Positions 43,355 through 52,255 of a DNA stretch of 64,000 bases are shown here, piece after piece. The DNA comes from Alphaproteobacteria bacterium (GTDB lineage Bacteria; Pseudomonadota; Alphaproteobacteria; CAAGCB01; CAG-977), in assembly GCA_900768465.1 (NCBI GenBank), contig CAAGCY010000013.1, positions 251,638 to 315,637 on the forward strand, given 5' to 3'. The notes beneath the pieces are model-generated. The model ran no database searches, had not been told where the DNA came from, and saw nothing but the letters and a program-made list of their open reading frames with translations. Position 1 is the first letter of the stretch. Each line of letters starts with the position of its first letter. The translations under genes and the position numbers were made by a program.

Positions 43355-44332
43355 ATGTCAACAGACGCTTTTCAGGTGTTGAAATCGGTTTTGCGCTATT
43401 TGTCCTATTGGTATGAACAAGACAATGTGGAAGAAGTCGCCATCAACCGTCCCGATGAAATCTGGCTGCGTTTGCGTGGGCGCCGCGCTCATCCGTGGGC
43501 GTGCCAGCAGGATAAAAACCTGTCCAGAACGTATTTGATGGATTTGATGCACATTATTGCCAACACGTTTGAATTGCCGTTTGATCCCGAAACGGGATCT
43601 CCTGCCGTGTACGCGACTTTGCCGGGCGATCACCGTTTTACGGGAATCGCGGGTAAAAACGTGATGTATGACAACGAAGATTTGACGGGCGGTATCGCGA
43701 TGTGCGTCCGCGTTCATTCCGACGACGTGAAATTCGGGCTGGGCGATTACGGATTGAAATCGGGGGAACGTCTGCAAAAGCTGAACAAACTGAAAGAAGT
43801 CGAAAACCCCGAAGACCCGTACGAACGTTTAATTCTGTCCATCAAGCGCGGCGACCACATTTTGGTTTCCGGTGCGACGGCAACAGGTAAAACAACTTTT
43901 TTGAACAACCTCTTAACGATTCTGGATTCTCATAAACGCGTGATTACGATTGAAGATACGCGCGAATTGATTGTTCCGCATCCGAATCACGTTCATTTGG
44001 TTTTGTCGCGTACCGAACAAACGAATACGATGACGTATCCGAAGCTGATTGACTTGGTCGTGCGTTTTACGCCCGACGCGATTATCGGCGGTGAAATTTC
44101 CACGGCGAACGCGGGGGCTTTGTGGGAACTGATGGGTTCGGGGCATGACAACTGCTTTGCGACCATCCATGCGGAAAGCTCGGAAGCCGCCTACAAAGCG
44201 TTTACCGACCGTATTCTGCACTGTTATCCGACCATCGACCGCGAAAAAACGATTGCCGAAATGCACGACAAACTGCGTGTCGTGCAAATCAACCGTCAGG
44301 GCAACATCCGCGCGGTTACCGAAGTTACTTAA
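43355..44332 (+). CDS. VirB11-family secretion ATPase
   Basis: A 325-residue hexameric-ATPase subunit of the type II/IV secretion family. The N-terminal domain has VEEVAINRPDEIWL, the typical VirB11 opening. Walker A is GATATGKT at residues 173-180, the Asp box ITIEDTREL follows, Walker B is DAIIGGE at 241-247, and the His box is GHDNCFATIHAES. VirB11 powers substrate transfer or pilus assembly. It is the last gene of the operon and overlaps convergent flaF by four bases. DotB is a related alternative, but the N-terminus favours VirB11. Confidence 0.85.
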   Translation: MSTDAFQVLKSVLRYLSYWYEQDNVEEVAINRPDEIWLRLRGRRAHPWACQQDKNLSRTYLMDLMHIIANTFELPFDPETGSPAVYATLPGDHRFTGIAGKNVMYDNEDLTGGIAMCVRVHSDDVKFGLGDYGLKSGERLQKLNKLKEVENPEDPYERLILSIKRGDHILVSGATATGKTTFLNNLLTILDSHKRVITIEDTRELIVPHPNHVHLVLSRTEQTNTMTYPKLIDLVVRFTPDAIIGGEISTANAGALWELMGSGHDNCFATIHAESSEAAYKAFTDRILHCYPTIDREKTIAEMHDKLRVVQINRQGNIRAVTEVT

Positions 44333-44742
44333 CCGTTGTTTTCGGGGGCGGCGGGCTGTTGTTCCGCCGCTTGCGCCCGATGTGCGCTTTGTTCGTTCAA
44401 TCCGCGCGCAATGTTCATATTGATGTTAATCAGGATATCCAGCGATTTGGCTTCGGGATTGGCCATGACGGCAAAGGTGTGTTTGAAAATAAAGTGCGCC
44501 AGATTGAATACGTTTTGTTTGATTTCAAAGGGCAGGGGGTTGGATTCTTCGGTCGCGTCGCTGACCAGAATCGTCCAAAGCTTGCGGTTCAAATCCAACG
44601 CTTCCTGCAACTGTTCTTTGGGGACGGGCCAGTTTTCCTTGCACGCGTTCAGACGCGACGCGGTGCGAACCAAAGCGCGGGCTTCCAGTTCGTTTTGGGG
44701 AAGAGCCGAAGATTCCGCCGCAGCGTAAGGATTCATATTCAT
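44329..44742 (-). CDS. flaF: Flagellar biosynthesis regulator FlaF
   Basis: A 137-residue FlaF. The helical family core is visible as ALDLNRKLWTILVSD, LPFEIKQNVFNLAHFIF and the closing ILININMNIARGLNE, followed by an Ala/Gln/Pro tail. FlaF works with FlbT on flagellin synthesis in alphaproteobacteria. Another FlaF-like gene lies at 51965. No flagellin or flbT gene is in the window. The gene is divergent from a solute-binding protein gene and faces virB11. Confidence 0.85.
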   Translation of the reverse strand: MNMNPYAAAESSALPQNELEARALVRTASRLNACKENWPVPKEQLQEALDLNRKLWTILVSDATEESNPLPFEIKQNVFNLAHFIFKHTFAVMANPEAKSLDILININMNIARGLNEQSAHRAQAAEQQPAAPENNG

Positions 44743-44780
44743 TTTTGAAAGCTCCTGTTTGAAAAGAAACTGAATTATGC

Positions 44781-44796
44781 TAACCTAAACAGGTTA
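44781..44796. promoter_or_regulatory. Palindromic operator candidate between flaF and the binding-protein gene
   Basis: TAACCT-AAAC-AGGTTA is a perfect inverted repeat in the 99-base divergent intergenic region, 38 bases from the flaF start and 45 from the other. It resembles a dimeric repressor site, but the factor is unknown. Confidence 0.4.
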
Positions 44797-44841
44797 AAAA
44801 ATCAAAAAAGAAAAGTTTTTGATGATAAGGATTCTAAAAAA

Positions 44842-45738
44842 ATGAAAAAACTGTTGCTTTTCGGACTGATGGCGGTTTTTGCGTCGGCGCAGGCGGATGC
44901 CGCTCCCGTCAGACGCGATCCCGAAGAATTTCCCAACCATTTCTGCGGCGGACAAAACGCGCGCGATCCCTTTAAAATCGCTGGGTTTGCCCATTATCCG
45001 CCTTTTTCGTGGAAAGCCGCCGACTTGGATCGGTTTAAGGAAACCCGCCATCATATTTACACTTACGACGGCTTTGTCGCCGAATATGTCAAAGAAGCGC
45101 TGAAAAAGATTAAAGTCAAAGATATCGAAAGCTTGTTCTTTGATTCCGAAGAAGAAATGCGCCGCGCGGTTTTGGAAGGAAAAGTCGATTTGGTCTTTAC
45201 GACTTTTTATCGAGGCGGCGACAGAACGGGGCTGGATTATATCTATCCCGCGTATTTCGGCAATCCGCTGGCGGTGATTTCGCGCGCCGATAAAAAAGTC
45301 GGAAAATCCGAAATATCCGATTTGAAAGGGATGATAGGCGTTATTCGCCGCGAAGAAGGCATGTTGCCGCTGATTCAAGGACAGTTGCCGACGGATACCA
45401 AAATTATCGACGTGGACGGTGTGGAAGAGGCGTTTAAAAAGCTGACGGACGGGGAAGCCGATTTTATGATTTCCAGCCCTTACGCCGTTATGGCGGAAGC
45501 CAAGCGTTTGAATATGAAAGACAAAATTTACATTCATCCGAAAGCGTTGCGTCCCGTAAAGTTTTTTGCGGCGTTTTCAAAAATGTCCAGATGCATGCGC
45601 TATAAAAAACTGCTGGAACCCGAACTTCAAAAGTTGTTTGAAGACAAATCGTCAGCGGAAAAAAAGATGAAAGAGTACATTGACAAATGGGCGAAAAACG
45701 GCGACACCGCTCTGGATTTTCCGGAATACTCGTATTAA
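44842..45738 (+). CDS. Periplasmic solute-binding protein (family 3-like)
   Basis: A 298-residue secreted protein with a signal peptide cleaved near ADAAP. The body resembles amino-acid type solute-binding proteins: FAHYPPFSWK at the ligand-facing start, the GKVDLVFTTFYR element and DGEADFMISSPYAVMAEA. No permease or ATPase gene is adjacent, so it may serve a distant transporter or act as a sensor module. It contains two cysteines that might pair. A strong terminator follows. Confidence 0.72.
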   Translation: MKKLLLFGLMAVFASAQADAAPVRRDPEEFPNHFCGGQNARDPFKIAGFAHYPPFSWKAADLDRFKETRHHIYTYDGFVAEYVKEALKKIKVKDIESLFFDSEEEMRRAVLEGKVDLVFTTFYRGGDRTGLDYIYPAYFGNPLAVISRADKKVGKSEISDLKGMIGVIRREEGMLPLIQGQLPTDTKIIDVDGVEEAFKKLTDGEADFMISSPYAVMAEAKRLNMKDKIYIHPKALRPVKFFAAFSKMSRCMRYKKLLEPELQKLFEDKSSAEKKMKEYIDKWAKNGDTALDFPEYSY

Positions 45739-45740
45739 AG

Positions 45741-45770
45741 AAAAAGCCCTCGTGAAAACGAGGGCTTTTT
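45741..45770 (+). terminator. Terminator after the binding-protein gene
   Basis: Thirteen-base arms AAAAAGCCCTCGT and ACGAGGGCTTTTT with a GAAA tetraloop. The symmetry lets it serve the convergent aas gene as well. Confidence 0.9.
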
Positions 45771-45784
45771 AATTTCCGCGCGTT

Positions 45785-48700
45785 TTATTCCGCGCCGAAT
45801 TTTTCTTCCGCCATTTTTTGCGCGGACACATAGTCGAATTTGCCCGTTCCCAAAATGGGCGGTTCTTTGACAATGATGATTTTCGACGGCGTGCCGAGGT
45901 CGTTCAGCCCCGCTTGCTTGATATACGCGCGGATTTGCGCCGCATCGGCGTTTTCCGCAGTAGTAATCAGCACCAGCTGTTCGCCTTTTTTCACGTCGGC
46001 AATGGCGACGATGCCCTGAACCGCGCCTTCGTACAATTTTGCCAGCTCTTGCTCGATTGCCGTCAGCGAAATCATTTCGCCGCCGATTTTCGCAAAGCGT
46101 TTGGCGCGCCCTTTAATCGCGACAAAGCCGTCTTTGTCAACCGCGACAATGTCGCCCGTATCATGCCAGCCGTCGGCGGGCGGCTGCAAAACGCAGGGTT
46201 TGTCCGCTTTCATATAGCCTTGCATGATATTGTCGCCGCGCACGAACAGGCGTTTGCCTTCGGTAATGCCGGGGACGTCTTCCAATCGGGCTTCCAACCC
46301 CGGAACCAAACGTCCGACCGTGCCGGCTTTGATGTACATCGGGGTGTTCACGGCAATCAAGGGGGCGGCTTCGGTCGCGCCGTAGCCTTCCAAAATGCGG
46401 ATGCCGAATTTTCTACTCCACAATTCCGCGGTGGTTTCTTTCAGCTTTTCAGCGCCGACAATCGCATAACGCAGGGCAAAGAAATCGTACGGGTGAGCCG
46501 ACGCCCCGTATCCCGCAAAGAACGTGTCCGTGCCGCACAAAATCGTCGCGTTCGTGGCATACACCAGTTCGGGAACGATGCGATAGTGCAAAGGCGACGG
46601 ATAATAGAACGTTTTGATGCCCGAAAGCGTCGTCAACAGCGTCCCGATGCCCAGCCCGAACGCGTGGAACATCGGCAAAGCGTTAAAGAATACGTCGTTC
46701 GAGTTCAAATCCAAAATGCTCACAGCCTGATATCTGTTCGCTTGGAAATTGATGTGCGACAGCAAAACGGCTTTGGGCATGCCTTCCGACCCCGACGTGA
46801 ACAAAATCGCGGCGGTTTGGTCGGCGGTGTGTTTGGGTTTGCGGCTCAGCAGGTAATCGGTAATGCCGCGGAATTTGTCTTCGCCCGAAACCTGCTGGGC
46901 AAAGTCTTCCATGTAAACCAGATTGATGCCCGCGTCGCGAATGGCGGCTTCCAATTTTTCCAGTTTGCCGCCTTCGATGAATTTGTGCGACGTCACGACC
47001 GTTTTCAAGCCGACCGTTTTAATGCAGGACAGGACTTGCGCGATACCGCTGGAAAAGTTCAGCATGGCGGGGACTCTGTCGCGGCTTTGCAAGGCAAAGA
47101 ACACGACCAGATTCGCCAAAACGTTCGGCAACAGAATCCCCAAGCGTTCTTCGCCCGGCAACAGTCTGTCGAATGTCCGCCCCAAAACATAGCTTTTCAA
47201 AATCAGCGTTTTGTAGCGCAAAGGCTTGCGGCTGACGTCTTCGGCGATGATGTGGTTTTTGCCGTGGATTTTCTGCGCGTTCAGCAGTCCCGTGAACAGA
47301 TGTTCGTTGATTTTGGACGACGCGTACATCATTTCCGACATCATCGTGTACAGCTGCAGCGAAACTTCGTGATTGCGCAGACGGCCCGTCAACGCGGGGT
47401 CGATGTCGAACTTTTTGTGCGGCATGATGTTGATGGTGATTTTGGGGAAGTATTGCGTTTTAAACTTTGTTTTCAGCAAAGAAAACTTGGAATACTGCGC
47501 CCCGTTGATGCGCACGGGCAGGATGTTCGCGTTGGCTTTTTCCGCGACGATGCCCGCGCCTTCGTACACTTTCATCAAAGCGCCCGTAACGCTGATGCGC
47601 TGTTCGGGGAAAATCATGACTTTGTTGTTGCGCTTAATCAAGTCGATTAACGAACGCAAAGACAGCGGATTGTTCAAGTCCAAAGGATACAAGTCCACCA
47701 TCAGCGAAAAGAATCGCGCAAACCAGCGGTTTTCCCATTCGGGCTTGATGACGAACGTGATTTTTTCGGGCATGAACGCCGCAATCAGCAGACCGTCCAG
47801 CAAAGACGTGTGGTTGGCGACAATCAAAACGCGCTTGCCCGATTCTTGGAAATTGGGAAGCCCTTTGACAGTCACGCGGAACAGCGTTTCCAAAATCGTT
47901 TGCGCGATGGAACGCACCAAAGCCGCGGGCAGAACAGAGCAGTTGTATACCGACACGACAAAGCTTGCCAAAGCGAACAACAGGAAAATGGCGGAAATGC
48001 CCAAGTCGAAATGACGCAGAACGGCAACAATCAACGCTACGACGGCAATGCCCGCCGCGTTGATGATGTTGTTGGCGGCAAAAACGGCGGCGCGGTTGGC
48101 GTCGGTCGCTTTTTTCTGAATCAGGTTGTTCAGCGGCGTGATGTACATGCCGCAGCAAAACGCCAGCAGGAAAAAGAAAAAGCTGAATACGACGGGACGG
48201 AAGCGCGTGATAAATTCAACAAAATCGACGTGTTCCGCGGGTATTCCATAGTCCGCGGTCAAAACCGACAGCGCCAAGAAACACGCGGCAATCCCCAGCG
48301 TGCTGATGGGAACATAGGTCGTGTGAACAACGCCGCGCAGCAAACGCGTGCAGTATGCGATACCGGCGCCGATGCCCAAAGCGTACAATCCCAGCAAAAA
48401 CGCGGCGGCAAAAGCATCCGTATGGAACACTTGCGTAATCAGGGGATAAATCAATAAAACGACCAGCAGACCCAGCGACCAAAACCACGTTGCGCCCAAA
48501 ATACTGCGGTGAATCAGCGGATAGCGGCGCACGGTACGCAGGGTGGAGCGGATGCCTTTCAAGAAGTTGCGATCGAATTTTTGCAAATCGGGTTCGGCAT
48601 TTTTTTCGGCGACGGAACGGGTTGCCAGATAACTGGCGAGCGACAGCAGAATCAAGCACAGCGCGGCAAGGCGGACAGGCAGTAAAACGCCGAATAAAAT

Positions 48701-49165
48701 CGCGACAACGATGCTGACATACGTTGATTTCGACGTATAGGCGTTGCTGCCGATGAAGTCTTTTTCATCCAATCGTTCGGGCTGTAAAGCGTAGCGGATG
48801 GGACCGAAAAACGCGGACAAAGTGCCGAACAAAACGGGCAGGATAATCAGCAGTCCCGCATTGTTGGCAAAGAAAACCAGTCCCGCGGTCAGCATCAGCG
48901 CCAATTCCGCCAGTTTGACCGAACGGGTCAGCTTGATGCGCCCGTATTTTTTCGCCAAAAGGGTCGCGCGCGCCGAAAATAAAAAGAACGGCAACAGCAA
49001 AAGCCCCGCAATCAGGTTTGACGGATCGGGCGATTGCTGTGTGATGCGCACGGCGATAATCGTCAGCAAAGCGATTTTGAACAGGCTGTTCGTCAGTCCG
49101 TCGAACAAAACGGCAAACAGGCTTTTTGCGGCTTTGACCAAGTTTTCTGTGGAATGGGAAGACAT
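45785..49165 (-). CDS. aas: Trifunctional Aas: lysophospholipid flippase, acyltransferase and acyl-ACP ligase
   Basis: An 1126-residue fusion. Residues 1-420 form a 12-segment MFS transporter like LplT. Residues 440-640 are a PlsC acyltransferase (IVANHTSLLDGLL, then MIFPEQRISVTG). Residues 650-1126 are an AMP-binding acyl-ACP synthetase (AAILFTSGSEGMPKAV, then WHDTGDI and KGRAKRF). It recycles lysophospholipids: import across the inner membrane and reacylation with acyl-ACP. The three-part fusion is known from several proteobacteria. The ATG at 49165 has GAGGATTTAAGC upstream. Confidence 0.93.
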   Translation of the reverse strand: MSSHSTENLVKAAKSLFAVLFDGLTNSLFKIALLTIIAVRITQQSPDPSNLIAGLLLLPFFLFSARATLLAKKYGRIKLTRSVKLAELALMLTAGLVFFANNAGLLIILPVLFGTLSAFFGPIRYALQPERLDEKDFIGSNAYTSKSTYVSIVVAILFGVLLPVRLAALCLILLSLASYLATRSVAEKNAEPDLQKFDRNFLKGIRSTLRTVRRYPLIHRSILGATWFWSLGLLVVLLIYPLITQVFHTDAFAAAFLLGLYALGIGAGIAYCTRLLRGVVHTTYVPISTLGIAACFLALSVLTADYGIPAEHVDFVEFITRFRPVVFSFFFFLLAFCCGMYITPLNNLIQKKATDANRAAVFAANNIINAAGIAVVALIVAVLRHFDLGISAIFLLFALASFVVSVYNCSVLPAALVRSIAQTILETLFRVTVKGLPNFQESGKRVLIVANHTSLLDGLLIAAFMPEKITFVIKPEWENRWFARFFSLMVDLYPLDLNNPLSLRSLIDLIKRNNKVMIFPEQRISVTGALMKVYEGAGIVAEKANANILPVRINGAQYSKFSLLKTKFKTQYFPKITINIMPHKKFDIDPALTGRLRNHEVSLQLYTMMSEMMYASSKINEHLFTGLLNAQKIHGKNHIIAEDVSRKPLRYKTLILKSYVLGRTFDRLLPGEERLGILLPNVLANLVVFFALQSRDRVPAMLNFSSGIAQVLSCIKTVGLKTVVTSHKFIEGGKLEKLEAAIRDAGINLVYMEDFAQQVSGEDKFRGITDYLLSRKPKHTADQTAAILFTSGSEGMPKAVLLSHINFQANRYQAVSILDLNSNDVFFNALPMFHAFGLGIGTLLTTLSGIKTFYYPSPLHYRIVPELVYATNATILCGTDTFFAGYGASAHPYDFFALRYAIVGAEKLKETTAELWSRKFGIRILEGYGATEAAPLIAVNTPMYIKAGTVGRLVPGLEARLEDVPGITEGKRLFVRGDNIMQGYMKADKPCVLQPPADGWHDTGDIVAVDKDGFVAIKGRAKRFAKIGGEMISLTAIEQELAKLYEGAVQGIVAIADVKKGEQLVLITTAENADAAQIRAYIKQAGLNDLGTPSKIIIVKEPPILGTGKFDYVSAQKMAEEKFGAE

Positions 49166-49193
49166 GCTTAAATCCTCGGGAGTATTAAAAAAG

Positions 49194-49224
49194 ACAGACC
49201 CGCTCGTTTAAAGGAAAGGTCTGT
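49194..49224 (-). terminator. Terminator after ctrA
   Basis: Arms ACAGACC and GGTCTGT; on the minus strand a run of six T follows. It insulates ctrA from the downstream aas gene on the same strand. Confidence 0.7.
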
Positions 49225-49233
49225 TTGAAAGGG

Positions 49234-49920
49234 TCAGTTTTCTTTTTTGGGTTCGCGCAGAACGTACCCGCGTCCCCAGACGGTTTCGATATAATCGTCG
49301 CCGCCCGTGGCGTCTTTGATTTTTTTACGCAGTTTGCAGATGAACACGTCGATGATTTTCAGTTCGGGTTCGTCCATGCCGTTGTACAGGTGATTCAAGA
49401 ACTGCTCTTTGCTCAACGTTGTTCCTTTGGACAGCGACAAGCGTTCCAAAATGCCGTATTCGCGCCCCGTCAGATGCAAAGGCTTGCCGTTGACGAACGC
49501 GGTGCGGGTGTCCAGATTGACTTCGATTGCGCCCGTGCGGATGACGGATTCCGAATGTCCTTTCGAGCGGCGGACCAGCGCGCGGATACGGGCGATAAGC
49601 TCGGCTTTGTCGAACGGTTTGGTCAGATAGTCGTCCGCGCCCGTTGAAAAGCCTTTGACTTTTTTATCCGCGCCCGACAGCCCCGACAAAATCAAAACGG
49701 GAGTGTTGATTTTGGACGCGCGCAGGCGTTTCAAAACTTCGTATCCGTCGATGTCGGGCAACATCAAATCCAAAATGATAACGTCGTAGTCGTACAGTTT
49801 TCCGATTTCCAACCCGTCTTCGCCCAAGACGGTGGGGTCGACGACCATGCCTTCTTTGTGCAGGACGGCTTCGATTGTTTGAGCCATCGCCTGGTCGTCT
49901 TCGACTAATAAAACGCGCAT
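49234..49920 (-). CDS. ctrA: Cell-cycle response regulator CtrA
   Basis: A 228-residue OmpR-type regulator. The receiver has the acidic pair in VEDD (residues 7-9), the phosphorylated Asp at 51 in IILDLMLPD, and the Lys in YLTKPF. The winged helix has LTGREYGILERL and the closing DYIETVWGRGYVLREP. Position 51 and the sequence match CtrA, the master regulator of cell cycle and flagella in alphaproteobacteria. The ATG at 49920 follows AAAGGAAATTCCT. An exact CtrA box lies 30 bases upstream, pointing to autoregulation. FliI is divergent from it. Confidence 0.95.
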   Translation of the reverse strand: MRVLLVEDDQAMAQTIEAVLHKEGMVVDPTVLGEDGLEIGKLYDYDVIILDLMLPDIDGYEVLKRLRASKINTPVLILSGLSGADKKVKGFSTGADDYLTKPFDKAELIARIRALVRRSKGHSESVIRTGAIEVNLDTRTAFVNGKPLHLTGREYGILERLSLSKGTTLSKEQFLNHLYNGMDEPELKIIDVFICKLRKKIKDATGGDDYIETVWGRGYVLREPKKEN

Positions 49921-49949
49921 AGGAATTTCCTTTTTCGGACAAAATGAAA

Positions 49950-49964
49950 TTAACAGCTTATTAA
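49950..49964. promoter_or_regulatory. CtrA-binding box (TTAA-N7-TTAA) between ctrA and fliI
   Basis: TTAACAGCTTATTAA matches the full CtrA consensus spacing. A further TTAA at 49973-49976 gives an overlapping TTAA-N8-TTAA. The box is 30 bases from the ctrA start and about 100 from fliI. Confidence 0.75.
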
Positions 49965-50065
49965 CTTTATGTTTAATAACGCCGATATGCAAGCCGAAAA
50001 AATCAAAAAGCGGGCTTTTTTTATGCGGGAAAACATTATATAAAGGGATAAAAGGAAAAAAGCCG

Positions 50066-51409
50066 ATGGATGAATGGCACAAAAGTTTGATTGACGATAT
50101 TGACGCTTTGTCCGAATACCGGTCGTACGGGTCGGTTTCGGCGGTCAAAGGCATGCTGGTCGAAATGACGGGCGCGCGTTCGGAACTGTCCGTCGGCGAC
50201 CGCTGTACGATTTTGGCGCGCGCGGGCAAAAAAGTCCCCGCCGAAGTCGTCGGCTTCAACGGCGGCAAAGTGCTGTTGATGCCGTTCGTGAACCTTGACG
50301 GCGTAGGCCCCGGAAACGAGGTTGATTTAAGCAATGCGCATCCCGTCTTGTATCCCGATATTTCTTGGCTGGGGCGGGTGATTAACGCCATGGGCGAACC
50401 CGTCGACGGCAAAGGCCCGTTGAAAAAAGGCAAGGTGCCGTGCTTGATTCACGCGTCGCCGCCGCCCGCCAATTCGCGCGAACGCGTCGCGGGCAAAGCC
50501 GATTTGGGCGTGCGGGCGATTAACACTTTTCTGACGCTGTGCAAAGGACAGCGTATGGGCATCTTTGCGGGATCGGGCGTGGGCAAATCGTCGTTGATGG
50601 CGATGATGGCGCGGCATACGCAGCTGGATGTGACGGTGTTGGGGCTTATCGGCGAACGCGGACGCGAAGCGCGCGAGTTCATCGAGGACGATTTGGGCGT
50701 CGAAGGCATGAAGCGCAGTGTCGTCGTGGTGGCGACATCGGACGAAAGCCCTTTGATGCGGCGGCAGGCGGCGTATGTCGCGATGACGGTCGCCGAGTAT
50801 TTTCGCGATTTGCACAACAACGTTTTGTGCATGATGGACAGTATTACCCGTTTCGCGATGGCGCAAAGGGAAATCAGTTTGTCCGCGGGCGAACCGCCGG
50901 CGACCAAAGGCTACACGCCGACGGTGTTTGCGGAACTGCCCCGTTTGCTGGAACGCGCGGGACCGGGGCGCATCGGGTCGGGGTCGATTACGGGGCTGTT
51001 CACCGTTCTGGTGGACGGCGACGACCACAACGAACCGATTGCCGATGCGGTGCGCGGCATTTTGGACGGTCACATTGTTTTGGAACGCGCGATTGCCGAA
51101 CGCAACCGCTATCCCGCGGTCAACCTGCTGCGCAGTATTTCGCGTACCATGCCGGGGTGCAACTCGGACGAGGAAAACGCCCTTGTCAACCGCGCGCGCG
51201 CTTTGATTGCGACGTACGAAGACATGGCGGAGCTGATTCGGTTGGGCGCGTACAAGCGCGGGTCGAACGCGCAAGTCGACGAAGCGATTTTCTATTACGA
51301 CAAGCTGGAAGCCTTTTTGTCGCAAAAGAAAAAGGAAAAAGTCGACTTTGAAGCGGGCTATCGGCAGCTGAAGGACATTTTGTCGCAAAAGCCGTCCGGT
51401 GCTGAATAA
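50066..51409 (+). CDS. fliI: Flagellum-specific ATP synthase FliI
   Basis: A 447-residue F1-like ATPase of the flagellar export apparatus. The P-loop is FAGSGVGKSS at residues 167-176. The GLIGERGREAREF block, Walker B in VLCMMDSITRFA and the AGPGRIGSGSITGLFTVLVDGDDHNE region (here quoted in part: GRIGSGSITG) place it in FliI rather than ATP synthase. It unfolds and delivers export substrates together with FliJ, whose gene overlaps it by one base (TAATG). Confidence 0.96.
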   Translation: MDEWHKSLIDDIDALSEYRSYGSVSAVKGMLVEMTGARSELSVGDRCTILARAGKKVPAEVVGFNGGKVLLMPFVNLDGVGPGNEVDLSNAHPVLYPDISWLGRVINAMGEPVDGKGPLKKGKVPCLIHASPPPANSRERVAGKADLGVRAINTFLTLCKGQRMGIFAGSGVGKSSLMAMMARHTQLDVTVLGLIGERGREAREFIEDDLGVEGMKRSVVVVATSDESPLMRRQAAYVAMTVAEYFRDLHNNVLCMMDSITRFAMAQREISLSAGEPPATKGYTPTVFAELPRLLERAGPGRIGSGSITGLFTVLVDGDDHNEPIADAVRGILDGHIVLERAIAERNRYPAVNLLRSISRTMPGCNSDEENALVNRARALIATYEDMAELIRLGAYKRGSNAQVDEAIFYYDKLEAFLSQKKKEKVDFEAGYRQLKDILSQKPSGAE

Positions 51410-51867
51410 TGGCGAAAAACGATCTGAAAACGCTGATACGCGTGCATCAATTCGAACTGGATGAAAAACGCCGGCAGCTGGGCAATCTGCTGCGGTTCGA
51501 ACAATCGCTGGAAAACCGCAAAATCCTGCTGGCAAAACGGTTTAAAGAGGAGGAGGAAGCCGCCAAAAACGACCAGACGGCGGCTTTGACGTTCGGCGCG
51601 TATGTTGATTGGCACATTGATGAAACAAAACGGGTTGAACGGGCTTTGGTTGACGCGCGCCAAGAAATCGCTTTGATGCGCGACGAAATCAGGGAAGCGT
51701 ATCAAGAACTGAAAACTTTTGAAATCACGCAGGAAAACCGCGAAAAACGCGAAGCGGCGGAACTGGAGCGCAAAAACAACGCCGTACTGGACGAAATCGG
51801 CTTGACGCTTTACAGGCGCAAACAGGACGAAAACGCGCAGGACGACAAAGACAAAAAGCAAGAATGA
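51409..51867 (+). CDS. fliJ: Flagellar export chaperone FliJ
   Basis: A 152-residue, almost wholly helical protein with high Glu, Lys and Arg content and an expected antiparallel coiled coil (residues 5-130). Sequence is poorly conserved in FliJ, so the call rests on this structure, the length and the direct coupling to fliI. FliJ links FliI to FlhA and recycles chaperones. A terminator shared with the convergent flaF copy follows. Confidence 0.8.
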   Translation: MAKNDLKTLIRVHQFELDEKRRQLGNLLRFEQSLENRKILLAKRFKEEEEAAKNDQTAALTFGAYVDWHIDETKRVERALVDARQEIALMRDEIREAYQELKTFEITQENREKREAAELERKNNAVLDEIGLTLYRRKQDENAQDDKDKKQE

Positions 51868-51874
51868 AAAAATA

Positions 51875-51906
51875 AAATTCCGCACTTCGTCGGAAATGCG
51901 GAATTT
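51875..51906. terminator. Bidirectional terminator between fliJ and the second flaF
   Basis: Ten-base arms AAATTCCGCA and TGCGGAATTT with a 12-base loop, followed by a T run on the plus strand. Confidence 0.85.
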
Positions 51907-51964
51907 CAGCTTTTTTTCGTAACGGATTACGCCGCTTCCAGCAATCCTTCGGCGATTTGCAGGT

Positions 51965-52255
51965 TCATGTTTCCAAAGTGTCCAACGTTGCCTCTTTGGC
52001 GTCACAGCCGTTCAGCAGCGTTTTGGAAACAACAAAGTTCGCCAGTTTCAGCAAATTGGATTTGATTCCCGTCGGCAGAGGATGATCGGCGCGGCTGAGC
52101 AGCGTTTGAATGCCCGTCCACAACTGCATGTTTTCATCCAGAGCTTTCGCCAAAGCCGCTTTGTCGCCCAAAGCGCGCGCGTTCGAAATGTTCGTCGCCG
52201 AACGCAGTAAAGCCAAGGCGTCCTGCTGTTCCAAAGTCAAATTCAAGTGTGTCAT
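51965..52255 (-). CDS. flaF: FlaF-like protein with frameshifted C-terminus
   Basis: A 96-residue FlaF relative: ALDENMQLWTGIQTLL and LPTGIKSNLLKLANFVV align with the copy at 44329. The frame stops at TGA after LDTLET. An overlapping ATGA then opens MNLQIAEGLLEAA (51967 down to 51927), and that peptide is exactly the missing end of the family (compare MNIARGLNE). One inserted base would join them in register. Either the gene carries a one-base deletion, or the end is made by reinitiation or frameshifting, or this is a sequencing error. Good ribosome-binding site (ACGGAGG). Confidence 0.75.
   Translation of the reverse strand: MTHLNLTLEQQDALALLRSATNISNARALGDKAALAKALDENMQLWTGIQTLLSRADHPLPTGIKSNLLKLANFVVSKTLLNGCDAKEATLDTLET

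Noticed and set aside
33520..44332. Dot/Icm (type IVB) assignment
   Set aside because: Considered because of the DotG- and DotH-like proteins. The NPLGF ending of the VirB8-like proteins, the VirB11 N-terminus and the gene order fit a VirB-type system better, though it is not excluded.
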